Assembly (NCBI RefSeq): GCF_023266535.1
Contig: NZ_JAHFPY010000017.1
Span: forward strand, 1 to 36,684
Origin: Sphingomonas sp.
GTDB taxonomy: Bacteria > Pseudomonadota > Alphaproteobacteria > Sphingomonadales > Sphingomonadaceae
DNA length: 36,684 nucleotides
Direction of reading: 5' to 3'
Below, piece by piece: positions 24,735 through 36,684 of this stretch. Made by a program: the position numbers and the translations under genes. The notes under the pieces are model-generated. The model ran no database searches. It was not told the origin of the DNA and saw only the letters and a list, made by a program, of their open reading frames with translations. How positions within the stretch are numbered: position 1 is the first letter of the stretch; the number at the start of each line of letters is the position of its first letter.

Positions 24735-25181
24735 TCACCCGTTTTTCAGGCGGACGAGCAGTCCCGCCAGCACGATATCCGCCACATTGTCCTTCAAATC
24801 CCATGGCGGAGGCGGGGGCGGGTCGGGGTGCGGGTCCGTTGGCTCGACCGGGTCAGGCTCGACCGGCTCCAGCTCGGCGTTCCTCAGGCAGGCGGCAAAA
24901 TCGAGCGCGCTGTCCCACACATTGTCGCCAAAGATAGACCCTTCGATATCCTCCAGCGTGTCGTCTTCGCTAAAGCCGCCGCTGGTGGCGCCGGGGCCAA
25001 ATGCACCCTCGGCTTCCCGCACGCAGTCGATCGACGGCTGATTTTCGCCGATCATCCTGCCGACAGCGGTGAACAGGCCTTGCAGGCCATCCGCCTCGAT
25101 GCCGTCCAGGATGGCGCCAACGGCCTTCCGGCGGCGTTCCTTCCTGCTGGTCGTGGTCTTTTCGAGCGTCTCAATCACCAT
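24735..25181 (-). CDS. Orphan acidic, Pro-rich hypothetical protein
   Basis: A 148-residue protein I cannot place in any family. It has a basic N-terminus (KTTTSRKERRRKAVG), a helical part (LDGIEADGLQGLFTAVGRMIGE), an acidic centre (SEDDTLEDIEGSIFGDN), a Pro/Asp repeat stretch with EPVEPDPVEPTDPHP then six prolines (about 104-127), and a short amphipathic end (DIVLAGLLVRLKNG). The ATG at 25181 has AGGGACG 7 nt upstream. There is no signal peptide. It lies alone next to a repeat array and a decayed gene, so it may be a lineage-specific gene. A longer opposite-strand frame (24828-25424) is less convincing. Confidence 0.5.
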   Translation of the reverse strand: MVIETLEKTTTSRKERRRKAVGAILDGIEADGLQGLFTAVGRMIGENQPSIDCVREAEGAFGPGATSGGFSEDDTLEDIEGSIFGDNVWDSALDFAACLRNAELEPVEPDPVEPTDPHPDPPPPPPWDLKDNVADIVLAGLLVRLKNG

Positions 25182-25340
25182 TTCGACGTCCCTTTCCTAT
25201 TGGGTCGTCCGAGGCGTTCGAGGCGGAAAAAACAAGGTTCGCCCGAGCGCCTTTGGCGACTCTACCGAGCGGCGGATTACCTAGTCCCTTTCATGGTTGC
25301 GGGCAATGAGGAGCGGTGGTGCGCGAAATTGGTGCACTGT

Positions 25341-25435
25341 CACCGTACTCCTGTCACCGTAATCCACCGTAATCGTCACCGTAATCGTGTCACCGTAATC
25401 AACCGTAATCACCTGTCACCGTGATCACCGTAATC
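25341..25435. repeat. CACCGTAATC decamer array
   Basis: Eight exact or one-mismatch copies of CACCGTAATC begin at 25341, 25355, 25365, 25377, 25391, 25401, 25417 and 25426, separated by 0-6 bases that often read GT or CTGT. The array is preceded by GGTGCACTGT (25331-25340). It resembles REP-type sequences linked to RAYT transposases, but none is present here. The array ends a few bases before the nuclease remnant. Confidence 0.75.
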
Positions 25436-25439
25436 CTGA

Positions 25440-25975
25440 TTGGACGCATTCTTACGCCGTCAATTGGATCCTGTTGAGCTAAAAAAGATAGCGGAAGATC
25501 CGGTACTTTCGTCCGAGCGGGTGCTTGATGGATTATTCTACGATGGCGTGATCATCGTGGAGTCTGACGGTGACGCTATCGTTTCTTCGACGTCAAATCG
25601 AACCTGACGACCGTCATGCAACTGTTAGACAATGACGGTGATCCCCGAACCAAATTGAAGCAGACGCGAACTCAATTGAGTGCTGTTCGGGATGTCGCAT
25701 CGGTGTGGCAAGATTTGAAGCGCCGTGGCCAAGACCGCCTTTCGGACCAGGGTAGGGCGCTATTTAAAGAACTTGATCAAATGCTTCGTGCGTTGGGAAT
25801 ATTTGCGGTCCCGGTCGGGGAACGAGAAGCTTGGCTGGGCGAAGCATTGCCCTACACCAAAAACAAGAACGCTTGGACGGCTAAGGCGCTTTCGGTACTC
25901 GCCGACCCACTCCCCAACGGACATCCTCTTACGGATTTCATAGAGCAAGTTGTTGCTCATTGCAGACCGCAATAG
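25440..25975 (+). pseudogene. Remnant of an OLD-family ATPase/TOPRIM endonuclease
   Basis: Frame one (25440-25607) reads LDPVELKKIAEDPVLSSERVLDGLFYDGVIIVESDGD, which resembles the start of the TOPRIM domain of OLD-type nucleases, including the ExxD-type acidic motif. It then goes out of frame near 25574. The sense continues in another frame (RYRFFDVKSNLTT..., then an ATG-started frame 25616-25975 of 119 codons) with QDLKRRGQDRLSD, ALGIFAVPVGEREAWLGEA and a C-terminal VLADPLPNGHPL typical of the end of such proteins. The whole N-terminal ATPase domain is missing, and part of TOPRIM also appears lost. Base composition is visibly less GC-rich than the flanks, suggesting an acquired, now decayed defence gene. 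Confidence 0.6.
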
Positions 25976-25996
25976 CCATACTTCCGCGCCATGCTC

Positions 25997-26015
25997 GTCC
26001 GTCCCCCGGACGGAC
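25997..26015. repeat. GTCCGTCC-CCC-GGACGGAC hairpin
   Basis: A perfect 8-bp stem with CCC loop, 50 bp beyond the rpoD stop (minus strand). It has the same architecture as 21149-21167. No T-run follows, so a terminator role for rpoD is unproven. Confidence 0.45.
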
Positions 26016-26065
26016 TGCGCGTGGCACGTCCGTCAGGCCTTCGCCTCGAATTGTGGAAAGCCCTC

Positions 26066-28096
<2,031 letters not shown>

Positions 28097-28108
28097 TGGG
28101 TTCGCCGC

Positions 28109-29947
28109 TTACTCACTGCTGGCGAGAGAAGCCAGCCTGTCGTTGTAACTCTTTTGGGCAGCCATCAGTCGCTGCTGCTCGGCATAGGCGGAATCGGAAA
28201 AATCCTGTTCCAGCCGCCGCGTCGCCTCATTCAGCGCGAGCTCGATTTCGCCCCGTGCAATGACCGCTTCCAACGCCGAGCCAAGGTCGTTCAGCGCGAC
28301 CTGTGGGTTGCTCCCGGCTTGCGTAAAGGAAAACCGCATCGCACCGCGCCGAACATCCGTGCCCGCCGCTTGCCCTGCCAATATGGTTTTTAAGCCCTCG
28401 CGATCAAGATGCTGGCCCGACATGGCAATTTGCACCAGGTTGTCGCGAAGCGCCGCGCAGCCGTGGTCGGCGATCTTGAGGTGCGCCAGTTCCTCGACAT
28501 GGTCGTGCAGCGCATCGGGGTAGAGGATGAAGCCCGATAGCAGCGCCCGGGCGATCGGCGGTTCGATGCCGCCGCGGTGGACGCCGCGGGTGGATTCGAG
28601 GGTCGGCGGGTTCGGCGGTACGAATTTTCCGCCGCGTTTCTGCCATTCCCGCTTGGGATAGAGGCTGCGCACTTGCTCCCGCTGCGGCCGGACCAGCGCG
28701 TCGAACTTCCGCAGCCATTCTTCCTTGTACAGCTGCCGCACCGACGGGTCGCCGATCGCCTGGCTGTGCTCTATCAGCCGCTGCTTGAGGCCGGCGCGGG
28801 CCTCGGGCGTATCGAGCGGGGCCGCTTCCACCTCGTAGCGCCACAGCCGCTCGACCAGCGGCTCCGGCGCGGCCAGCAGCGCCTCGACCGCTTCCTTGCC
28901 TCCGCTGCGCACCAGATCGTCGGGGTCCTGGCCGGCCGGCAGCGCCACGAACCGCAGCGTCCGCTCGGGGGCCAGATGGGGCAGGGCGCGCATCGCCGCC
29001 CGCACCGCCGCCTTCTGCCCCGCCGCGTCCCCGTCGAAGCAGCAGATCGGCTGTCCGTCGAGCCGCCACATCCGTTCCAGCTGCGTTTCGGTCACCGCAG
29101 TGCCGTTTGGAGCCACGCTTTCGGCGATTCCGGCGCGATCCAGCGCGATAACGTCCATATAACCTTCGACCACGATCAATCTTCGCGCCTGCCGGCTGGC
29201 TGGTCCCGCGCGGTCGATGTTGTACAGCGTGCGCCCCTTGTCGAAGAGGATAGTCTCCGGACTATTCAGATACTTGGGCTCCCCCGCGCCCAGGATTCTT
29301 CCCCCAAAGCCGATCACTCTTCCACGCTGGTCCTTGATCGGGATCATCACCCGCCCGCGAAACCGGTCGTAGCTCTCCTTTTCCTCAGTCTTGATGATAA
29401 GTCCGCAGTCGATGAGCTTGTCTTCGCCCAGTTTTTTGAGCGCTGCCTTGAGCTTCCCCCTGGCGTCCGGCGCATAGCCGATTCCGAACCTTTGGGTCAT
29501 CGAAGGTGTAATCCCGCGGCCCTCTAGGTATGCCCTGGCCTCACCACCCTCGACCCCGTTCAGCTGGTCGGCGAACCACTTCTGAGCTTCGGCCATCACC
29601 TCGTGCAGCCCGACCGCGCGGTCTTGCCGCTCCTTCTCCTTCGGATCCATCGCCGGGACTTCCATCCCCGCCTTGCCGGCCAGCTCCTTGACCGCATCCA
29701 TGAATTGCAGCCCGCGATGGTCGGTGAGGAAGCGGATCGCGTCGCCATGCGCCCCGCAGCCGAAGCAATGGTAGAATCCCTTCTCGTCGTTGATGGTGAA
29801 GCTCGGCGTCTTCTCGTTATGGAAGGGGCAGCAGGCCTTGAACTCGCGCCCGGCCTTGATCAGCTTGACCGACGGCCCGATCACCGCGGACAGCGTCGTC
29901 CGCGCTCTCAATTCATCCAGCCAGGCGGGGGAAAGCGTCACCGCCAA
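28109..29947 (-). CDS. dnaG: DNA primase DnaG
   Basis: Synthesises RNA primers for replication. The protein has 612 residues. The N-terminal CHC2 zinc domain has ligands C40, H43, C61 and C64 (CPFHNEKTPSF...FHCFGCG-like). The catalytic core carries FRGRVMIPI and the TOPRIM domain with VVEGYMDVIAL and CCFDGDAAGQKA. The C-terminal helicase-binding domain occupies the last ~150 residues and is less conserved. It lies upstream of rpoD on the same transcript. The upstream yqeY gene is on the same strand but separated from it by a plus-strand membrane-protein gene. Confidence 0.98.
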   Translation of the reverse strand: MAVTLSPAWLDELRARTTLSAVIGPSVKLIKAGREFKACCPFHNEKTPSFTINDEKGFYHCFGCGAHGDAIRFLTDHRGLQFMDAVKELAGKAGMEVPAMDPKEKERQDRAVGLHEVMAEAQKWFADQLNGVEGGEARAYLEGRGITPSMTQRFGIGYAPDARGKLKAALKKLGEDKLIDCGLIIKTEEKESYDRFRGRVMIPIKDQRGRVIGFGGRILGAGEPKYLNSPETILFDKGRTLYNIDRAGPASRQARRLIVVEGYMDVIALDRAGIAESVAPNGTAVTETQLERMWRLDGQPICCFDGDAAGQKAAVRAAMRALPHLAPERTLRFVALPAGQDPDDLVRSGGKEAVEALLAAPEPLVERLWRYEVEAAPLDTPEARAGLKQRLIEHSQAIGDPSVRQLYKEEWLRKFDALVRPQREQVRSLYPKREWQKRGGKFVPPNPPTLESTRGVHRGGIEPPIARALLSGFILYPDALHDHVEELAHLKIADHGCAALRDNLVQIAMSGQHLDREGLKTILAGQAAGTDVRRGAMRFSFTQAGSNPQVALNDLGSALEAVIARGEIELALNEATRRLEQDFSDSAYAEQQRLMAAQKSYNDRLASLASSE

Positions 29948-30155
29948 GCGATAGAGCGACAGGCGGGACGGCTCAACCGAGTCGTTGCTTTCACCCCATT
30001 GTCGCCGTGTGAAAATTTAACGCGCGGCCCAGCGCTTTGATTTGAAACGATTCATTTCGACTATGAATGGAGTTAATTGCAGGTAACCTGTCCCGGTTCC
30101 GAAACGAGGTGGCGCAAGACCGTCCGGGCGGAATCAAATGGGAGGGGAATAGATC

Positions 30156-30497
30156 ATGAATAAATTGTCCGGGCTCGGCAGAGCGCTGGGAATCCTGCTT
30201 GCCATTGTGGCAGGCTTCGTCGCCATACCGGGCGGTCTCAACGTCGCGTTGGTGCTCGTGGTCCTCGGCCTCATCGCCGGTCTCACGACTCCAGATGACC
30301 GCTTCGTCACCGTCCTGCTGTACGTCGCGGTGCTGCCGCTCGTCGGTACGGCGCTGGGCAACATCCCGGCAGTGGGAACGCAGTTGAGCGCGGTCATGGG
30401 CGGGCTTGCCCTGCTGGCCGCTGGCGCAGCCGCCACGGGCGTTGCCACCAGGCTCTACAAGATTGTGATGGATGACGTGAAGGGGCTGAGCAAATAG
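30156..30497 (+). CDS. Small hydrophobic membrane protein
   Basis: A 113-residue protein with about four membrane segments (LGILLAIVAGFVAIPGG; LNVALVLVVLGLIAGL; FVTVLLYVAVLPLVGTAL; VMGGLALLAAGAAATGVAT) and short ends. No family is recognised. GGGAGGGG about 9 nt before the ATG is a strong ribosome binding site. It is the only plus-strand gene between yqeY and dnaG and ends in its own strong terminator, so it is an independent unit. The C-terminus (LYKIVMDDVKGLSK) should be soluble. Confidence 0.75.
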   Translation: MNKLSGLGRALGILLAIVAGFVAIPGGLNVALVLVVLGLIAGLTTPDDRFVTVLLYVAVLPLVGTALGNIPAVGTQLSAVMGGLALLAAGAAATGVATRLYKIVMDDVKGLSK

Positions 30498-30526
30498 CCG
30501 CTTGATCCATCGCCTAAATTGAAGAG

Positions 30527-30556
30527 GGGGTGCCGGCTGATCCGGCGCCCCTTTTT
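30527..30556 (+). terminator. Rho-independent terminator
   Basis: GGGGTGCCGG (30527-30536) pairs with CCGGCGCCCC (30542-30551; one G-T pair), followed by five Ts. It ends the membrane-protein transcript and lies just beyond the yqeY stop on the other strand. Confidence 0.88.
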
Positions 30557-30563
30557 CTTGGGC

Positions 30564-31028
30564 TCAGGCGAGTGCGGCCCTGACCAGCGCGCTGGCGCGG
30601 GCCGGCTCGATCTGGGTGCCGAGCCGGACCTTTACCTCGGTCATGACCTTGCCCATGTCCTTCATCGACGAGGCGCCGGTGTCGGCGATGATCGACTGGA
30701 TCGCAGCCTCGGCTTCGGCTTCGCTCAATTGCGCCGGCAGGAAGCGCTCGATCACCAGGATCTCCGCCTCTTCCCTGGCCGCCAGCTCCTCGCGGTTGCC
30801 CTTGCGATAAAGCTCGACCGATTCGCGCCGCTGCTTGATCATTTTCTGCAGCACTTCGGTGACCAGCTGGGCGTCGTCCGGCTGCTGCGACGCCGTGCGC
30901 AGCTCGATGTCACGGTTCTTGATCGCCGACTGGATCAGCCGGATCGTCGCCGTGCCTTCCTTGTCGCCGCCCTTCATCGCGCCAATCAGCGCAGCCTTGA
31001 TCTCGTCGCGAATCATCCGCTCACCCAT
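30564..31028 (-). CDS. GatB/YqeY domain protein
   Basis: A 154-residue YqeY-family protein, related to the tail domain of the GatB amidotransferase subunit that contacts tRNA. Seen: MIRDEIKAALIGAMKGGDKEGTATIRLIQSAIKN at the start, KMIKQRRESVELYRKGNREELAAREEAEI in the middle, and IIADTGASSMKDMGKVMTEVKVR near the end. The ATG at 31016 (fifth codon) is as likely a start as 31028. Its exact role is not established. It is divergent from carA (136 bp apart). Confidence 0.92.
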   Translation of the reverse strand: MGERMIRDEIKAALIGAMKGGDKEGTATIRLIQSAIKNRDIELRTASQQPDDAQLVTEVLQKMIKQRRESVELYRKGNREELAAREEAEILVIERFLPAQLSEAEAEAAIQSIIADTGASSMKDMGKVMTEVKVRLGTQIEPARASALVRAALA

Positions 31029-31164
31029 TTTGCTTCATCGGAAAGGACCAGTCCTAACGGCGAATTGGCGGGTTTCACAGCGTTGACGTGCAGCGCTTTC
31101 CCGCGTAGCGGCCATGGCTTAGCGAAATCGCCGCAAAACTTTAGACGGAAGGCTCCTCCCGCCG

Positions 31165-32346
31165 ATGGCCGATGCACGCCATGTCCCTTTGGCCGAGCGC
31201 ACCCCACAACCCGAGGGAGCGACGGGAGTCATTGTTTTTGCCGACGGCCGGACGATCTGGGGCAGGGGCTTTGGCGCCGAGGGCCAGATGGTTGGAGAGC
31301 TTTGCTTCCACACGGCGATGACCGGGTATCAGGAAATCATGACCGATCCGTCGTTCGCGCGGCAGATCATCGCCTTCACCTTCCCGCATATCGGCAATGT
31401 CGGCGCCAATGAAGAGGATGTCGAGGCGGGCGAAGCGCATGCGCTGGGATGCCTGGTGCGCGAGGCGGTGACGTCGCCATCGAATTTCCGCTCCACCCAA
31501 GACTTCCCGACCTGGATGGCTGCCACGGGCCGTATCGGCATTTCGGGCGTCGACACGCGGGCGCTGACCCGGCTGGTCCGCCGCGAGGGGCCGCCGACCA
31601 TCGCCATTTCCCATAACGCCAAGGGCCAGTTCGACCTCGACGCCCTGCAGCAGATGGCGGCGGAATGGCCGGGCCTCGAGGGCATGGACCTGGCCAGGGA
31701 GGTCAGCCGCGACCAGCTGGAGGCGTGGAGCGGCGGCAAATGGGAACTGGGCGAGGGCTATGCGCTCGGCGGCAACGACATGTCGCAGCCGCATGTCGTG
31801 GCGATCGACTATGGCGCCAAGCGCAACATCTTCCGCAACCTGGTCGAGGCAGGGGCGCGGGTGACGGTGCTACCGGCGACCGCTTCGTTCGACGAGGTGA
31901 TGAGCCACAAGCCCGACGGCTTTTTCCTGTCGAACGGCCCGGGCGACCCGGCGGCGACTGGCGAATATGCCGTGCCGGTGATCCAGGCGATGCTGGACAG
32001 CAAGAAGCCGCTGTTCGGCATCTGTCTCGGCCACCAGATGCTGGCGCTGGCCGTCGGCGGCAAGACCGCCAAGATGTTCCAGGGCCACCGCGGCGCCAAT
32101 CATCCGGTCAAGCGGCTGGAGGACGGGCAGGTCGAGATCACCAGCATGAACCATGGCTTCGCGGTCGAGCGCGCCGGCCTGCCGCCACACGTCCGCGAAA
32201 CCCATGTCAGCCTGTTCGACGACAGCAATTGCGGGATCGAGCTGACCGACCGTCCGGCGTTCAGCGTCCAGTACCACCCCGAGGCCTCGCCCGGCCCGCA
32301 GGACAGCTTCTACCTGTTCGAGAAGTTCGTGGGGATGATGCGGTGA
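31165..32346 (+). CDS. carA: Carbamoyl-phosphate synthase small (glutaminase) subunit
   Basis: Hydrolyses glutamine and passes ammonia to CarB for carbamoyl phosphate, the precursor of pyrimidines and arginine. The protein has 393 residues. The N-terminal CPSase domain contains GELCFHTAMTGYQEIMTDPS. The class I glutaminase domain has the nucleophile Cys in GICLGHQM (about residue 288) and the HPE pair in YHPEASPGP near the end. The stop overlaps the GTG of the next gene (GTGA at 32343-32346). No attenuator was recognised upstream. Confidence 0.97.
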   Translation: MADARHVPLAERTPQPEGATGVIVFADGRTIWGRGFGAEGQMVGELCFHTAMTGYQEIMTDPSFARQIIAFTFPHIGNVGANEEDVEAGEAHALGCLVREAVTSPSNFRSTQDFPTWMAATGRIGISGVDTRALTRLVRREGPPTIAISHNAKGQFDLDALQQMAAEWPGLEGMDLAREVSRDQLEAWSGGKWELGEGYALGGNDMSQPHVVAIDYGAKRNIFRNLVEAGARVTVLPATASFDEVMSHKPDGFFLSNGPGDPAATGEYAVPVIQAMLDSKKPLFGICLGHQMLALAVGGKTAKMFQGHRGANHPVKRLEDGQVEITSMNHGFAVERAGLPPHVRETHVSLFDDSNCGIELTDRPAFSVQYHPEASPGPQDSFYLFEKFVGMMR

Positions 32347-32711
32347 GCTACGTTGCGAAGACGGCAGGCTTCGGCGCATCAATTCTTCGAGGATTGGCAA
32401 TTCTGCTTGCCTTCATTGCCTGCCTGTACGTCGCATTACTGGCCTACCTATGGTTCATCAGCCGTCCAAATCATTATGTGATGTACTCTAGTGAACCTCT
32501 GTCTGAGGCGGATCGTCAGAATCAAAAAGCGGCGCTCGATCTATTCCAACGGCATGGAGCTTGCGAGCATTTCGGCAAGGCCGGCGAATGGAAGGGCCGA
32601 CCATCGCTGGCATTCACCGTAAGCCCCGAATTCGAGCAGGACGACATTGGCTGCATCCGTGCACGGGCACCAAGAGGCTTTCAGCTTGAAAAGCAGGGGT
32701 GGCTCTCGTGA
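32343..32711 (+). CDS. Small membrane-anchored hypothetical protein in the car cluster
   Basis: A 122-residue protein from a GTG overlapping the carA stop. One N-terminal membrane helix (about 15-39: ILRGLAILLAFIACLYVALLAYLWF) is followed by a soluble part (SEADRQNQKAALDLFQRHGACEHFGKAGEWKGRP...). No family is recognised. Codon use differs from its neighbours: 32461-32520 counts 29 G+C of 60, against clearly higher values in carA and carB, which suggests acquisition or relaxed selection. Overlaps on both sides (GTGA each time) show it is translated within the cluster. Confidence 0.65.
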   Translation: MSYVAKTAGFGASILRGLAILLAFIACLYVALLAYLWFISRPNHYVMYSSEPLSEADRQNQKAALDLFQRHGACEHFGKAGEWKGRPSLAFTVSPEFEQDDIGCIRARAPRGFQLEKQGWLS

Positions 32712-32995
32712 CCCACAGTCGCTTTGGGTGGCTCGCCGTAGCGGTAGCTGGACTGGCTCTCTCCGCCTGTGCAACGCCGCGGATGCATACGGTGGACGAG
32801 CTCAACAGCGCCTCGCTGGCCTGCGGGCTCACCTATGGCGAGCTGATCCAGGATGAAGAGGCCAAGAAGCTGCTGATCCTGTTTCGGACCAAGCCGACCC
32901 CCGAGCACCGCCACTGCGTCCATCAATATGCCCGCCGCAACCACCTCAAGATGGTGGTGCTTGATTCTGTCCAATTCCCCGAGGAGGCGAATTGA
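32708..32995 (+). CDS. Small putative lipoprotein in the car cluster
   Basis: A 95-residue protein from the GTG at 32708, which overlaps the previous stop (GTGA); an in-frame GTG at 32699 is also possible. The N-terminus THSRFGWLAVAVAGLALSAC is a lipoprotein signal with lipobox LSAC, so the mature protein would be lipid-anchored at its cysteine. The mature part (HTVDELNSASLACGLTYGELIQDEEAKKLLILF...) has no recognised domain. It is followed by an RraB-like gene with a one-base overlap. Confidence 0.7.
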   Translation: MTHSRFGWLAVAVAGLALSACATPRMHTVDELNSASLACGLTYGELIQDEEAKKLLILFRTKPTPEHRHCVHQYARRNHLKMVVLDSVQFPEEAN

Positions 32996-33327
32996 TGGCC
33001 GACAATGACTGGCAGCAGCAGGTGTTGATGAACGAAGCGGTGTTTTCGGCGCTGACCTCCAACGGCGAGGATCTGTCGGACGGGCGCCATGTCATCCATT
33101 ATTTCTACGATGGCGACGTCAACGGATTGAAAGAGGTGCTGGGCAACGACGGCTATGTCGTCAGCTCGACCCAGGCATCGCCGGGCGTGATCGCCGAAAT
33201 ATTCGCGGTTACCGACCGCAACTGGTCGGAAAGCGAGATGAAGAAGATGTGCGATTTGGCCAACCGGTTCGGCGCGGAATACGACGGTTGGGAAGCTTCG
33301 ATGGTCCGCCAGGGAAAGCAGGACTGA
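32995..33327 (+). CDS. RraB-like ribonuclease E inhibitor-family protein
   Basis: A 110-residue acidic protein matching the RraB fold: DGRHVIHYFYDGDVNGLKEVLGNDGYVV, then IAEIFAVTDRNW, and at the end ANRFGAEYDGWEASMV, like the EYDGWGT end of RraB proteins. RraB in Escherichia coli binds RNase E and modulates RNA decay; whether this protein does so is inference. The ATG at 32995 follows GAGGAG and overlaps the lipoprotein stop (TGATG). Its stop directly abuts the carB start. Confidence 0.75.
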   Translation: MADNDWQQQVLMNEAVFSALTSNGEDLSDGRHVIHYFYDGDVNGLKEVLGNDGYVVSSTQASPGVIAEIFAVTDRNWSESEMKKMCDLANRFGAEYDGWEASMVRQGKQD

Positions 33328-36666
<3,339 letters not shown>

Positions 36667-36684
36667 TTTTCCCCTTAATCCGCT

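Noticed and set aside
25341-25435. CRISPR array or plasmid-type iteron origin
   Set aside because: Repeats are only 10 bp with 0-6 bp spacing, and there is no rep gene or AT-rich unwinding region nearby.
31029-31164. Pyrimidine or arginine riboswitch/attenuator before carA
   Set aside because: No leader peptide, terminator/anti-terminator pair or known aptamer pattern could be recognised.

Overview
The window is high-GC chromosomal DNA from an alphaproteobacterium, most likely of the order Sphingomonadales. This is inferred from the gene content (recG beside sdhE-mfd, yqeY/dnaG/rpoD next to carA, a DOMON-like gene coupled to namZ, a DUF817 gene, a stand-alone pspC), frequent GTG starts, and scattered CCCCGGCGAAGGCCGGGG-type hairpin repeats. 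No species call is possible from sequence alone.

Left end (1-2615): the integrase end of a genomic island that appears to sit in the 3' end of a tRNA-Asn gene (2616-2690). Reading on the minus strand, two small coupled hypothetical genes lead into a P4-type tyrosine recombinase. It is followed by a remarkable array of six palindromes (475-657), an AlpA/excisionase-like HTH gene, and a partial gene that runs off the window. The palindromes all differ in sequence, yet each keeps its symmetry, and most are preceded by a T(T/C)GAAAC spacer.

Core block 1 (2778-14936): NAD kinase, an EAL phosphodiesterase, sdhE-mfd facing recG, tyrS, a DOMON-like gene coupled to namZ (peptidoglycan muramidase), a DUF817 membrane protein and a YkgJ-type cysteine-cluster protein. 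Paired hairpin repeats lie between recG and tyrS and between tyrS and the DOMON gene.

Middle block (14936-25181): a CoxE-like VWA protein and a MoxR AAA+ ATPase, normally partners, are separated here by two soluble chemoreceptors and a cystathionine beta-lyase. The chemoreceptors share nearly identical signalling halves but have diverged sensor domains. Then come a conserved hypothetical gene, a pspC-like gene with a textbook sigma-54 promoter, a TonB-like membrane-anchored protein, a small conserved protein, dodecin, a secreted Gly-rich protein and an orphan Pro-rich acidic protein.

Decayed segment (25331-25975): an array of CACCGTAATC decamers abuts a 5'-truncated, frameshifted remnant of an OLD-family TOPRIM endonuclease.

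Right end (26066-36666): rpoD and dnaG, a small membrane protein on the opposite strand, yqeY, then a carA...carB cluster. Three small genes (membrane protein, lipoprotein, RraB-like) lie between the two carbamoyl-phosphate synthase subunits, all joined by overlapping or abutting start and stop codons. Most of the window is housekeeping. The places most worth a second look are the palindrome array, the sigma-54/pspC site, the paired chemoreceptors, the carA-carB insert and the repeat/OLD-remnant junction.
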